Assembly (NCBI GenBank): GCA_963829995.1 | Contig: CAWHKW010000031.1 | Coordinates: forward strand, 248,001 to 312,000 | Direction of reading: 5' to 3' | Origin: JACCZX01 sp963829995 | Lineage (GTDB): Bacteria > Pseudomonadota > Gammaproteobacteria > Burkholderiales > Burkholderiaceae_F | Length of the DNA stretch: 64,000 bases | Shown here: positions 1-8,531 of the stretch, piece by piece | How positions within the stretch are numbered: the stretch's first letter is position 1 | Layout: every line of letters begins with the position of its first letter | Made by a program: the position numbers and the translations under genes | Notes under the pieces: generated by a model | What the model saw: only the letters and a program-made list of their open reading frames with translations | The model's database searches: none | What the model was told of the DNA's origin: nothing

Positions 1-493
1 TGAACTCGAGCAGGCGCGCCGGGCCAAAGCCGCGTCCGGCGAACGGATTGAACACGCGCACCTCGATGCCAGGAATTGAAGCCAGCAGAGCCAAGTCAAG
101 GCCGTCCCCCGACGCGTGCAGATCATCGACCAGAAGGCGAACACGAATCCCGCGACGAGCGGCATCGATCAGCTCGCCCATCAACAAGATGCCGCTTTCG
201 TCGTTGAAAACCGCGTAGTACTGAACGTCCAGCGTGCGCGTGGCGCGCCGTGCAAGCCCAACGCGCGTGGAGAACGCTTCAACGCCCTGGCCGAGCAGGA
301 ACAGACCCGATTGGCCCGCGCTCGCGGTGCGCGGACGCAGCTTCGCCACTTGCCGGCCCAGCGGTGTCGCGTCCGGCGCGCTGAGCACGTACGACGGAGT
401 CGGCGGCTCTTTCGGCTTCGGTGTGGTCGTGCAAGCCGTCAGCGTCGCTGCCAGCATCGCGACGCAGAACGCAGAAGTCTTCAGGCGCAGCAC
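1..493 (-). CDS. Phospholipase D-family lipoprotein (ClsC/YmdC-like), 3' part cut by window edge
   Basis: The reverse strand is open from a GTG at 493 to the left edge, so the C-terminal part is missing. The first residues are a lipoprotein signal ending in the lipobox LTAC, followed by a proline-rich linker. After that the reading QYYAVFNDESGILLMGEL and VRLLVDDLHASGDG is typical of the first half of PLD-type cardiolipin synthase C proteins; the first HKD motif would lie beyond the edge. The likely role is phospholipid transfer or cardiolipin synthesis at the inner membrane. No ATG is available in frame upstream, so the GTG start is the best choice although its ribosome binding site is weak. 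The plus-strand open frames here are shadows. Confidence 0.75.
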   Translation of the reverse strand, partial: MLRLKTSAFCVAMLAATLTACTTTPKPKEPPTPSYVLSAPDATPLGRQVAKLRPRTASAGQSGLFLLGQGVEAFSTRVGLARRATRTLDVQYYAVFNDESGILLMGELIDAARRGIRVRLLVDDLHASGDGLDLALLASIPGIEVRVFNPFAGRGFGPARLLEF

Positions 494-625
494 GTTGTCA
501 TCTAGTGTGTGGAGTATCGATGGAAGGGGCGCGCTCGCCCGCCCGGCTTGTACCGAACGCACAGACTAGCAACCTGGAAGACCGCGGCGAGAACCGGCTG
601 GCACAACCGGCTCGCCCGGCCATCG

Positions 626-1477
626 CTAGGTTGCCTTCAACGCCATGACTCCGATGACAACTGCGCCCACTCCCGCCCAGCGGCGCGCAGTTAATCGTTC
701 TTTCAGCAGTCGGGCGCCGATCAGTGTTGCGAACAGCACCGATGTTTCCCGCAGCGATGCGACCAGTGCAACCGGGGCCTTCGTCATCGCCCAGACCGAG
801 ATGGCATACGCGCCGGCCGACAGTGCGCCTCCGATAAGCCCGTGCCGGCGCCGCTCGATCAATGCAACCACGAACGCTCGCTTTCGCGTTGCCAGCATGT
901 AAATCGAGAACGGGAGCGCATCCAGCACAAACAACCACACGATGTATGACCAGGGGTTGCCGGCAAGCCGTGCGCCGGTGCCATCGATGATCGTGTAGAC
1001 GGCGATAACCGCCGCGTTACCGAGCGCGAAGCCGACGGCGCGCCCATGACCCAACAGCACAGGTGCATGGCCCGTCGGGCGCAGTGCCAACGCAATGACG
1101 CCGAGGGAGATCAGCAGCATGCCGGCCCAACTTAGCGGCGCCGGTAGCTCGCGCAGCCAGACAATGCCGAGCACCGCCGTGATCAGCGGCGCTACTCCAC
1201 GCATCAGCGGATACACCAGCGACAACTCGCCGGTGCGGTACGCGTTGACCATCAGAAAGTAGTAGGCAAGGTGCGTGATGATTGAGCCAAAGATGTACGG
1301 CCAGCTGGCGGCATTCGGCAGCGGGACGACGAAAAGGAAGGGAAAGGCGATCAGGCCGGCGCCGGCGACGATCGTCGCCGTGTCGAGCAGCACGTCGCTG
1401 CCGCCTTTGATCATCGCGTTCCACGACGCGTGCAGCAGCGCTGCGAGCAGCACCGCGAGGGTGATCTCCAAGCTCAA
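626..1477 (-). CDS. EamA/DMT-family membrane transporter
   Basis: 283 residues, almost entirely hydrophobic, with about ten predicted membrane spans arranged as two EamA repeats, the usual length and layout for drug/metabolite exporters. The first span starts at once (LEITLAVLLAALLHASWNA). It is the last gene of a minus-strand operon behind ald, 24 bases after the ald stop, so an amino acid or amine is a reasonable substrate guess, but the sequence does not define one. Confidence 0.85.
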   Translation of the reverse strand: MSLEITLAVLLAALLHASWNAMIKGGSDVLLDTATIVAGAGLIAFPFLFVVPLPNAASWPYIFGSIITHLAYYFLMVNAYRTGELSLVYPLMRGVAPLITAVLGIVWLRELPAPLSWAGMLLISLGVIALALRPTGHAPVLLGHGRAVGFALGNAAVIAVYTIIDGTGARLAGNPWSYIVWLFVLDALPFSIYMLATRKRAFVVALIERRRHGLIGGALSAGAYAISVWAMTKAPVALVASLRETSVLFATLIGARLLKERLTARRWAGVGAVVIGVMALKAT

Positions 1478-1501
1478 AGCGCGGGACTCAAGGCGCAGGG
1501 T

Positions 1502-2620
1502 TCAAGGCGGGAGCACGGCGTCGGCGGCGGTGTACGAAAGGTTCAGCGCCTTGGCGACCGCTTTGTACGTGACTTTGCCCGCGGCGATGTTAAGTCCTTC
1601 CTTCAGGTATCTGTTTTCTGAAAGCGCGCGCCGCCAGCCCTTGTCCGCGAGCTGCAATGCAAACGGGAGCGTTGCGTTGTTCAGTGCGTAGGTCGATGTG
1701 CGCGGCACCGCGCCCGGCATGTTGGCCACCATGTAGTGAACGACGCCATCGATGACGTACGTCGGGTCGGCATGCGTGGTCGGGCGCGACGTTTCGCAGC
1801 TGCCGCCCTGGTCGATTGCCACGTCAACTATCACCGAGCCGCGCTTCATCTGCGGCAGCATCGCGCGCGTAACGAGCTTTGGTGCCTCGGCGCCCGGAAT
1901 TAACACGCCGGAAATCACCAGATCGGCGCGCAATACTTCGCGCTCGACGTTGTCACGATTCGAAAATATCGTCTTCACGCGTGCACCGAGCATCGAATCC
2001 ATGCGGCGCAAGGCGTCGATCGAGATGTCGATGACGACGACTTCGGCGCCAGTGCCTACGGCCATCTGTGCTGCGTTGATGCCGACCATGCCGGCGCCGA
2101 GAATCACGATGCGGCCCGGCGGCACGCCGGCAACGCCTCCGAGCAGCATTCCCATGCCGCCGGCGGACTTTTCGAGGCAACGCGCGCCCGCTTGCACCGA
2201 CAAACGCCCCGCCACCTCCGACATCGGCGCCAGCAGCGGCAAGCCGCCGGTTGCTGCAGTCACTGTTTCATAGGCGATGCAAATAGCGCCGCTCTTCAAC
2301 AGATCGGCCGTTTGCTCGGGGTCGGGCGCCAGGTGCAGGTACGTGAACAGAATCTGCCCGTCGCGCAGCATCGCGCGCTCGATCGGCTGCGGCTCCTTGA
2401 CCTTGACGATCATCTCGGCGCGCTTGAATACATCTTCGGCGCTGGCAGCGATCTCGGCACCGGCGCGCCGATAGTCGTCGTCGGTCGCGCCGATGCCTTC
2501 ACCGGCGCCGGTCTGCACCAGCACCACATGGTTGTGCATCGTCATTTCGCGCACCGAAGATGGCGTCAGGCCGACGCGATATTCGTGAACCTTGATCTCC
2601 TTCGGGACCCCGACCAGCAT
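1502..2620 (-). CDS. ald: Alanine dehydrogenase
   Basis: 372 residues, full length for NAD-dependent alanine dehydrogenase, which interconverts L-alanine with pyruvate and ammonia. The start MLVGVPKEIKVHEYRVGLTP is the family signature. The substrate-binding Lys is in IVKVKEPQP and the catalytic His in YLHLAPDPEQ. The Rossmann loop is ILGAGMVGINAA near residue 175. The gene follows the sarcosine/dimethylglycine-type dehydrogenase by 8 bases and precedes an EamA transporter, which suggests that amino groups released by methylamine or glycine catabolism are handled through alanine. Confidence 0.95.
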   Translation of the reverse strand: MLVGVPKEIKVHEYRVGLTPSSVREMTMHNHVVLVQTGAGEGIGATDDDYRRAGAEIAASAEDVFKRAEMIVKVKEPQPIERAMLRDGQILFTYLHLAPDPEQTADLLKSGAICIAYETVTAATGGLPLLAPMSEVAGRLSVQAGARCLEKSAGGMGMLLGGVAGVPPGRIVILGAGMVGINAAQMAVGTGAEVVVIDISIDALRRMDSMLGARVKTIFSNRDNVEREVLRADLVISGVLIPGAEAPKLVTRAMLPQMKRGSVIVDVAIDQGGSCETSRPTTHADPTYVIDGVVHYMVANMPGAVPRTSTYALNNATLPFALQLADKGWRRALSENRYLKEGLNIAAGKVTYKAVAKALNLSYTAADAVLPP

Positions 2621-2628
2621 TTGTTCTC

Positions 2629-5151
2629 CTAGCTTTTTATTTGGCGCGATTCCGGATCGTAAGGCGCTTTGAGTGAGACGGCCGCCGCGTAGCGCTCGCC
2701 GGCCAGATCAATCTCGTATTCGCCGCCGTCGATCCACGCACGGTCGGCCGCACCGTTGGGATGGGTTACCAACCCGAGTGCGACCGGTTTGCCAATCGTG
2801 TGGCCGAAAGCCGCCGAGGTAATGGAGCCGACGGGTTCGCCGTTGCGCAGGATCAGCTCATTGCCCCATACGTTCGTGTGCGGCGCATCGATCACCAGCG
2901 AAACGATGCGGCGCCTCAAGGTGTCGCGATCGAGCGCGGCCAGCGCATCGCGGCCGCGGAAGCCGCCCGGTTTGCCGAGCTTGACTGCGAATCCGAGTCC
3001 CGCTTCGTAGGGGGTGATGTCGGGCGAAAGCTCGCGGCCCCATGCGCGATAGCCTTTTTCGAGACGGAGCGAATCGATCGCGTAGTAGCCCGCGTTCGCG
3101 ATACCGAGGTCGCCGCCGGCCGCAAACAGTGCCTCGTAGACACCGACTGCGAACTCGACAGGAACATAAAGCTCCCACCCGAGCTCGCCCACGTACGTCA
3201 AGCGGGTCGCGCGCACGGTCGCGTAACCGACGTCGATCACACGCGATGCGCCGAACGGGAAGCTGGGCGGCGAAAAATCTGCGGTCGACACACGCTGTAG
3301 CAGCTTGCGGGCCAGCGGACCCATCACCGCGATGACAGCAAACATCGACGTGATATCGAATACTTCGCAGCGCGGCGCGTCGGGCAACGCAGCGAACGCG
3401 CGCTCGATCACATCGCGATCGCGCACCGCCTGTGCGCTGCCGGTCACGACCATGTATTCGTTGTGGTCGAGCAGCGTGACCGTAAAGTCACTCTCGTAGC
3501 CGCCGCGATCGTTCAGCATGCCGGTGTAGACGGTGCCGCCGACTTCGGACGGCACCTCGTTGGCAATGATCGAGTTCAGCGCGTGCTGCGCGTCCGGACC
3601 TTTGATCAGCAGCTTCGCAAACGAGCTCATGTCGAAGACGGCGACACGCTCGCGGCACGCGCGATGTTCTTCCGCGACCCATCGGTGCCAGTTCTGATGA
3701 CCCCATGAATACTCGATCTGCGCATGCTCGCGAGATGGCGCAAAGAAATTCGCGCGCTCCCATCCCATCTTCGAGCCGAAGCACGCGCCGGCATCGCGCA
3801 GCAGCGCGTACAACGGCGAGCGCCGAAACGGCCGTGCGCTTTCGAGCTCGCGATTCGGCCACGGCATCTTGTAGTGCATGCCGAGCACTTCTCCGATGCG
3901 ATCGGGCAGCCAGTTTTCGTTCGCGTTGAACTGGTTGAAGCGGCGAATGTCAACCGGCCATAGATCGAGCGTCGGTTCGCCCTGCACGATCCATTCGGCA
4001 AGCGCCCGGCCGGCGCCGCCGGCTGACGCGATTCCCATCGAGTTAAAGCCGCAACCGACGTAAAAATTTTCGAAGCCAGGCGCGGGCCCGACGATGAAGT
4101 TGTTGTCCGCGGTAAATGATTCGGGGCCGTTGTAGAACTGCTTGACCTGCGCAGTTTCGAGCGCTGGCACGCGAATCATCGCGTTATCCAGCAGGATCTG
4201 AAACGCATCCCAGTTATCGGGAAGCAACTGGAACTCAAAATTTTCCGGAATGCCCCCGCGGTGCTGCGCGCTTTGCAGCCACGGCGTCGCGTTCGGTTCG
4301 AAGCCGCCCATCAGCAAGCCGCCGACTTCCTCCTTGAAGTAAATGTATCCGTCCGGATCGCGCAGCACCGGCAGATCGCGATGCACGCCTTCGATGCGAT
4401 CGGTGACGATGTAGAAGTGCTCGCAGGAGAAGAGCGGCACCGTGACGTCAATCTGGCGCGCAACCGCGCGCGACCATTGGCCGCCGCACAGCACGATGAT
4501 TTCGGCGTCGATCACGCCTTCGTCGCCCGCTTTGTTGCGCCAGCTCAAACTCGAAACACGTTTGGTGCGCGTTGAAGAAGAAACTTTCAACCCTGCCGCT
4601 CGCACGTTCTCGAAGATCTTTACGCCGCGATTGCGCGCACCTTTTGCGAGCGCGAGCGTCAGGTCGGCGGGGTTCGCCTTGCCGTCACCGCGCAACCACA
4701 CCGCACCCTGCAGGTCTTCGGTCGCCATGATCGGATAGAGCTTCGCTGCATCGGCCACCGAGATCACATCGCAATCGACGCCGTGCGCGCGCGCCACTGC
4801 GGCCGTGCGCTTCAGTTGAATCATTCGGTCCGCGGTGCGCGCAACTGCGAGTGAGCCGCATTGCTTCCAGCCGGTACCCAGTCCCGTTTCCGCTTCGAGT
4901 TTCGAGTACAGCTCGGTCGAGTATCGAATCAGCCGAGTCATGCTCTCGTGAGCGCGCAGTTGCCCTACTAGTCCGGCGGCATGCCACGTCGTGCCCGACG
5001 TCAGGCGTCCCTGTTCGAGCAGCACAACGTCTGTCTCGCCGAGTGCGCTCAGGTGATAAGCAAGCGAGCACCCCATGATGCCGCCGCCGATGATGACGAT
5101 GCGTGCGGCAGCGGGGGGCGCGGACGCTGCGCTCAGGCGCTCGGAGCTCAA
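2629..5151 (-). CDS. Dimethylglycine/sarcosine dehydrogenase-like flavoprotein with GcvT domain
   Basis: 840 residues with two parts. The first 430 are a DAO-type FAD oxidoreductase: dinucleotide loop IVIIGGGIMGCSLAYHL and SGTTWHAAGL, where the His is the usual covalent FAD attachment site in dimethylglycine and sarcosine dehydrogenases. The rest is a GcvT/aminomethyltransferase-like tetrahydrofolate domain (TGMLNDRGG, then LRLEKGYRAWGREL). Such enzymes demethylate N-methylated glycines and pass the C1 unit to folate. The start overlaps the stop of the ArsR regulator by 4 bases, so regulator and enzyme are co-transcribed. The exact N-methyl substrate cannot be read from sequence. Confidence 0.88.
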   Translation of the reverse strand: MSSERLSAASAPPAAARIVIIGGGIMGCSLAYHLSALGETDVVLLEQGRLTSGTTWHAAGLVGQLRAHESMTRLIRYSTELYSKLEAETGLGTGWKQCGSLAVARTADRMIQLKRTAAVARAHGVDCDVISVADAAKLYPIMATEDLQGAVWLRGDGKANPADLTLALAKGARNRGVKIFENVRAAGLKVSSSTRTKRVSSLSWRNKAGDEGVIDAEIIVLCGGQWSRAVARQIDVTVPLFSCEHFYIVTDRIEGVHRDLPVLRDPDGYIYFKEEVGGLLMGGFEPNATPWLQSAQHRGGIPENFEFQLLPDNWDAFQILLDNAMIRVPALETAQVKQFYNGPESFTADNNFIVGPAPGFENFYVGCGFNSMGIASAGGAGRALAEWIVQGEPTLDLWPVDIRRFNQFNANENWLPDRIGEVLGMHYKMPWPNRELESARPFRRSPLYALLRDAGACFGSKMGWERANFFAPSREHAQIEYSWGHQNWHRWVAEEHRACRERVAVFDMSSFAKLLIKGPDAQHALNSIIANEVPSEVGGTVYTGMLNDRGGYESDFTVTLLDHNEYMVVTGSAQAVRDRDVIERAFAALPDAPRCEVFDITSMFAVIAVMGPLARKLLQRVSTADFSPPSFPFGASRVIDVGYATVRATRLTYVGELGWELYVPVEFAVGVYEALFAAGGDLGIANAGYYAIDSLRLEKGYRAWGRELSPDITPYEAGLGFAVKLGKPGGFRGRDALAALDRDTLRRRIVSLVIDAPHTNVWGNELILRNGEPVGSITSAAFGHTIGKPVALGLVTHPNGAADRAWIDGGEYEIDLAGERYAAAVSLKAPYDPESRQIKS

Positions 5152-5843
5152 GACGCGCTTTCTGTCACGCGGAATCTCTGTCTAAATGCTCGCTCGCCAG
5201 CTGGTGAAAAGGTCACCACCCGAGAATCCTTTGCGCGCCGAGCCCAGCCGAGTTCGTAACATCGGTCCAATAGCGCCGCACCGGCGGCGCCTGCAAGATG
5301 ATGCCGGCGCTCGCTCCAGTCGAGGCAGGTGCGCGACAAACGGCGGCGTTGCGAAGCCAGCGTTTCAAAGTCGATTCCGATTTCGGCGAAAAACCGCTTG
5401 CCGGCGCGCGTAAAAGTGAGTCCGTCGGCGTCGCGTCGCACATAACGACTGTGCTCGAGGCTGTCTAGCGCGAGCACGCCCAGCTCCCCGGCAAGATGGT
5501 CATAGCAAACGCGCGCCTTTCTCAACGCGGGTTCGCGCGGGCTTGAGCGAACCCGGACGGCGCCGGTGCGGTACGCCACGCCCATCAGGCTTTCAAGAAG
5601 GTGTGCCACGTCGCGGTCTGCGAGCCGAAAGTACCGGTGCCGTCCCTGGCTCTCGACGACGATCAACCGCGCATCAAGCAACTTGGCCAGATGTGAGCTG
5701 ATCGTCTGCTTGGTCAGGTTGGCGACCCCCGCAAGCTCCGTCGCGGTCAGCGCCTCGCCTCCCACCAGAGCCGTCAGAATCTCGGCACGGGCGTGGTCAC
5801 CGACTAGAGCGGCGATGCGAACGATGCTTGGGCCGTCTTTCAT
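5148..5843 (-). CDS. ArsR-family transcriptional regulator
   Basis: 231 residues from the ATG at 5843 (an upstream ATG at 5873 is in frame but would place the operator inside the gene). The N-terminal winged helix is clear: ARAEILTALVGGEALTATEL, then LTKQTISSHLAKLLDARLI and a GRHRYFRL wing. The C-terminal 120 residues are longer than classical metal sensors and have no obvious metal-binding Cys cluster, so an organic ligand is more likely. It heads the flavoenzyme-ald-EamA operon and sits over a perfect palindrome that covers its own start codon, which implies autoregulation. Confidence 0.85.
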   Translation of the reverse strand: MKDGPSIVRIAALVGDHARAEILTALVGGEALTATELAGVANLTKQTISSHLAKLLDARLIVVESQGRHRYFRLADRDVAHLLESLMGVAYRTGAVRVRSSPREPALRKARVCYDHLAGELGVLALDSLEHSRYVRRDADGLTFTRAGKRFFAEIGIDFETLASQRRRLSRTCLDWSERRHHLAGAAGAALLDRCYELGWARRAKDSRVVTFSPAGERAFRQRFRVTESAS

Positions 5844-5865
5844 GGTTCGATCGTAGTCGAACCAT
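5842..5865. promoter_or_regulatory. Palindromic operator at the ArsR start
   Basis: ATGGTTCGA and TCGAACCAT form a perfect 9-bp inverted repeat with a 6-base spacer. One arm includes the start codon of the regulator; the other faces the divergent NIPSNAP gene 50 bases away. Size and symmetry fit an ArsR dimer site that would control both directions. Confidence 0.55.
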
Positions 5866-5916
5866 CGCGGCACGGCAAGGCGCTATCGTCGTGCCTTGCG
5901 AACACGGCGAGACAAC

Positions 5917-6237
5917 ATGAAGATCACCTGCTTTATCCGTTACGAGATCGACCCGTTCCAGCGCGATGCATTCAAGCAGTACGCGGACACCTGGGCGCGC
6001 ATCATTCCGCGCTGTGGCGGCGACCTGGTCGGCTACTTTCTGCCGTACGAAGGAACGAACAACGTCGCGTGGGGATTGATCGCGTTCGACAGCCTCACCG
6101 CCTACGAAGCGTATCGGGCGAGACTGAAAGCCGATCCAGAAGGTCGCTCGAACTTCGCGTTCGCGCAGGAAAAACGGCTAATCCTGCGCGAAGAACGTAC
6201 CTTTCTGGAAGCGGTCGAGAGTACGTTTCGTGCGTGA
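5917..6237 (+). CDS. NIPSNAP-family protein
   Basis: 106 residues from the ATG at 5917, preceded by a GGCGAG ribosome binding site. The reading MKITCFIRYEIDPFQRDAF and later YFLPYEGTNNVAWGLIAF is typical of NIPSNAP/ferredoxin-like alpha-beta dimeric barrels. The biochemical role of the family in bacteria is unclear. It is transcribed away from the ArsR regulator, with the palindrome between them, so it is probably part of the same regulon. Confidence 0.8.
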   Translation: MKITCFIRYEIDPFQRDAFKQYADTWARIIPRCGGDLVGYFLPYEGTNNVAWGLIAFDSLTAYEAYRARLKADPEGRSNFAFAQEKRLILREERTFLEAVESTFRA

Positions 6238-6431
6238 TGGGCATGTCGGTGTAAAAGTTTCGACGTTGGCACTCTTAGCAGGTGCACACCGTGGGTAAAC
6301 GAGAACTGCTGGAACAGGTGCTTAAGTTGGATCCGACCCAACGATGGCTCGAGAGCGCTCGTGGTCGTAGCGCGGCGGCGGGGGCGTGCCGCCGCGAAGA
6401 GTCTTGAAGCAACTGCGAAGTAGAGTCAAAC

Positions 6432-6956
6432 ATGCTCGCTCAGTTCCAGGCATTCGTCGAACAACTATTGCAGAGTCAGGGCACGCTCCCGGAGCTAACC
6501 CAAGCGGAATTGCTGTCTATTGCCGAGAATTTGTGCGCCTTATGCGAGACCATTGACTGGGGCGCCCTGCAACTTCCAGCAGCAAATCCTGGGCAGGAAG
6601 TCTTGCACGAACTGGCAGTGAGTTCGCCGGCCGGGCCCTCGGCATATCTCGTCTCCGACGGCATCGGAGTTACAAGCCCGCCACACGAACACCGAACTTG
6701 GGCGGTAATTGTTGGCATTCGCGGAACGGAGATGCATACCAAATACAAAGTTGCTCCGGGCGATTCTCGGGAAGTTACTGTCGACACTTCAATCAGCGTT
6801 GGAGCTGGCGAAGTGCTCATGCTGGCAAGTTCAGATATTCATTCAACGAAAGTTGTTGGCGACGAGCCGACTTATCACGTGCATCTCTATGGGACCGCCT
6901 TTTCATCGTGGCCCGCTTTTTCTGCCCGTCGCTATAAGGCGAAGAATGCGACGTAA
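6432..6956 (+). CDS. Cysteine dioxygenase-like cupin protein
   Basis: 174 residues. A helical N-terminal part is followed by a cupin barrel with PPHEHRTWAVIVGIRGTE (HxH metal ligands) and, 50 residues later, DIHSTKVV and TYHVHLYG, the third His region. This is the pattern of type I cysteine dioxygenase and 3-mercaptopropionate dioxygenase relatives, which oxidise thiols with mononuclear iron. The exact thiol is unknown. It stands alone between the NIPSNAP gene and a decayed patch. Confidence 0.7.
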   Translation: MLAQFQAFVEQLLQSQGTLPELTQAELLSIAENLCALCETIDWGALQLPAANPGQEVLHELAVSSPAGPSAYLVSDGIGVTSPPHEHRTWAVIVGIRGTEMHTKYKVAPGDSREVTVDTSISVGAGEVLMLASSDIHSTKVVGDEPTYHVHLYGTAFSSWPAFSARRYKAKNAT

Positions 6957-7154
6957 CCGATCATTCGGGCGCGCCACTGACATGCGGCCGCCGCGGCCAG
7001 GAGCGGACCTCGCCGCTTCCGCCCGACTATCCGAAAAGCGGACGGCCGAGTAGTCAGTTGCATCGTAGCTATACTGCATTGCATAAGCGACGCAGCCTGC
7101 GTCTCGGTCAGCGACCCCAGCGCTTCCTCTGGGAAACATCCGGAGGAAGTCGCA

Positions 7155-7455
7155 ATGCACATTTTTGCAAGGGCCCTTGCCCTCATCTTCGTAGTCGGCG
7201 GTCTCGGTGTGATCTACGCGCCCAAGGCTCTCGCTGCCGACGAGCCCATTATTGTCGTTGTGCGACTCTTCCCCGCGGAGGGACGCGAGGACGAAGCGCA
7301 GGCGCGGCTTGCTAAGTTGGTGAAGTTCGTCCCAGCGAACAACCCGGGCGTGACCTTCCGACTTCATCGCTCGACGAAGAAACGGTCGTGTTCCTTCTAG
7401 TTCCGTTCCAGCAGCGAAAACCTACAAGACCGTTCACGACCATATCGACGACTGA
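7155..7455 (+). pseudogene. Fragment of exported antibiotic-biosynthesis-monooxygenase-like protein
   Basis: A signal peptide (MHIFARALALIFVVGGLGVI, cleaved near ALAADEP) leads into IIVVVRLFPAEGREDEAQ, the first strand and helix of the small ABM ferredoxin-like fold. The reading hits a TAG near 7398; matching residues continue in another frame to a TGA at 7455 (KTYKTVHDHIDD). The gene is therefore frameshifted and truncated. Confidence 0.45.
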
Positions 7456-8322
7456 GGATGACTGGTCGATCGCTCGCTTCTCGATGCTGCGCGATCTGCT
7501 GGGCGAGAGCCATCAGGTAGAAGCGCGAGACCGCATCACGGATGAAAGAGGCGATGACGTCGATCTTGCCGGCGGGAGCGATCTACCTTTCGACCAGATC
7601 TGGATGTTCGCAGTTGACGCGACCAATGCGCTGACGGCGGCCGACATCGCCGGCATCGAAGCGTTTCGGCGCCGAGGCGGGGGGCTTCTTTTGACGCGCG
7701 ATCACTTCGACCTCGGGAGCGGTCTCTCGAAGCTCTCCGGCATCGGGGCCGCTCATCATTTCCACAACGTCAACCCAGAGACGGAGCCCGAACGCCGTAC
7801 GCGTGACGAAACGTTCCCGACGCAAGCCGCATTGGCAAACTACAGTCAGCCCAAGACGGCTACTATCAGGAGATCGAAACGATCACGCCCGTCCATCCGT
7901 TGCTGCGCCGGGCGGACGGCGGAGCGATTCGTTACCTGCCAGCGCATCCTCACGAAGGCGCAGTGAGCGCGCCGACGGGGTTGGGAAGCGCTGCACGGGT
8001 GGTTGCGCGGGGTACGAGCAGAGTGACGGGACGACCCTTCAATCTGATGGTGGCGATGGATCGCTATCGGCACGATGGGGCAGATCTCGGCCGCGCGGTC
8101 GCCGAGGCGACTTTCCATCGCTTCGCGGACTACAACTGGAATACCGCCGCGGGCTGCCCAAGTTTTGTCAATGAGCCGCCCGGCAACGGGTTGGAGCGCG
8201 AGCCTAGGGCGCTAAACGACACGCGCGACTATGCCGCGTTCGTCAAGGAGCACGGAGCAACGCCGGAGGGTTTGTGGGCACAGCCAAATGAGGTCCAGCT
8301 TTATCGCATGATGACCGACTAG
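7456..8322 (+). pseudogene. Frameshifted hypothetical protein, possibly amidotransferase/ThuA-like
   Basis: Two frames carry one protein: the first covers DQIWMFAVDATNALTAADI and GIEAFRRRGGGLLLTRDHFD, a Rossmann-like segment seen in ThuA/GATase-like proteins; after about 7810-7900 the second frame continues with VHPLLRRADGGAIRYLPAHP to YNWNTAAGCPSFVNEPPGN and a stop at 8322. No start codon with a ribosome binding site is convincing. The function is unknown; the join to the upstream monooxygenase fragment marks a decayed region. Confidence 0.45.
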
Positions 8323-8531
8323 GTTTCGCCAGCGTCAATATCGTTATCGGATCGCTGGCGACCTCAATGTCGTCTAAGGGTCGAAAGCGGAAGCTACGCA
8401 AACCTTGCGCCGCGAAGCAGACATTGCAGCAACTCTGACGATGAACAGAGTTTGCCTGTGATCAGCGAGATGCTAAGTACTCGTCGCTGTTCAATTGTTG
8501 CGTTCGCGAAACTCTGACTTTGCTTACTGGC

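Noticed and set aside
6265..6285. TTGGCAC near 6266 as a sigma-54 promoter
   Set aside because: The spacing to the next GC is 8 instead of 10 bases, and no TTGC follows.
6290..6406. A 38-codon ORF starting GTG (GKRELLEQVLKLDPTQRW)
   Set aside because: It resembles the first helix of some antitoxin-like proteins but is too short, and no toxin partner or good ribosome binding site is present.
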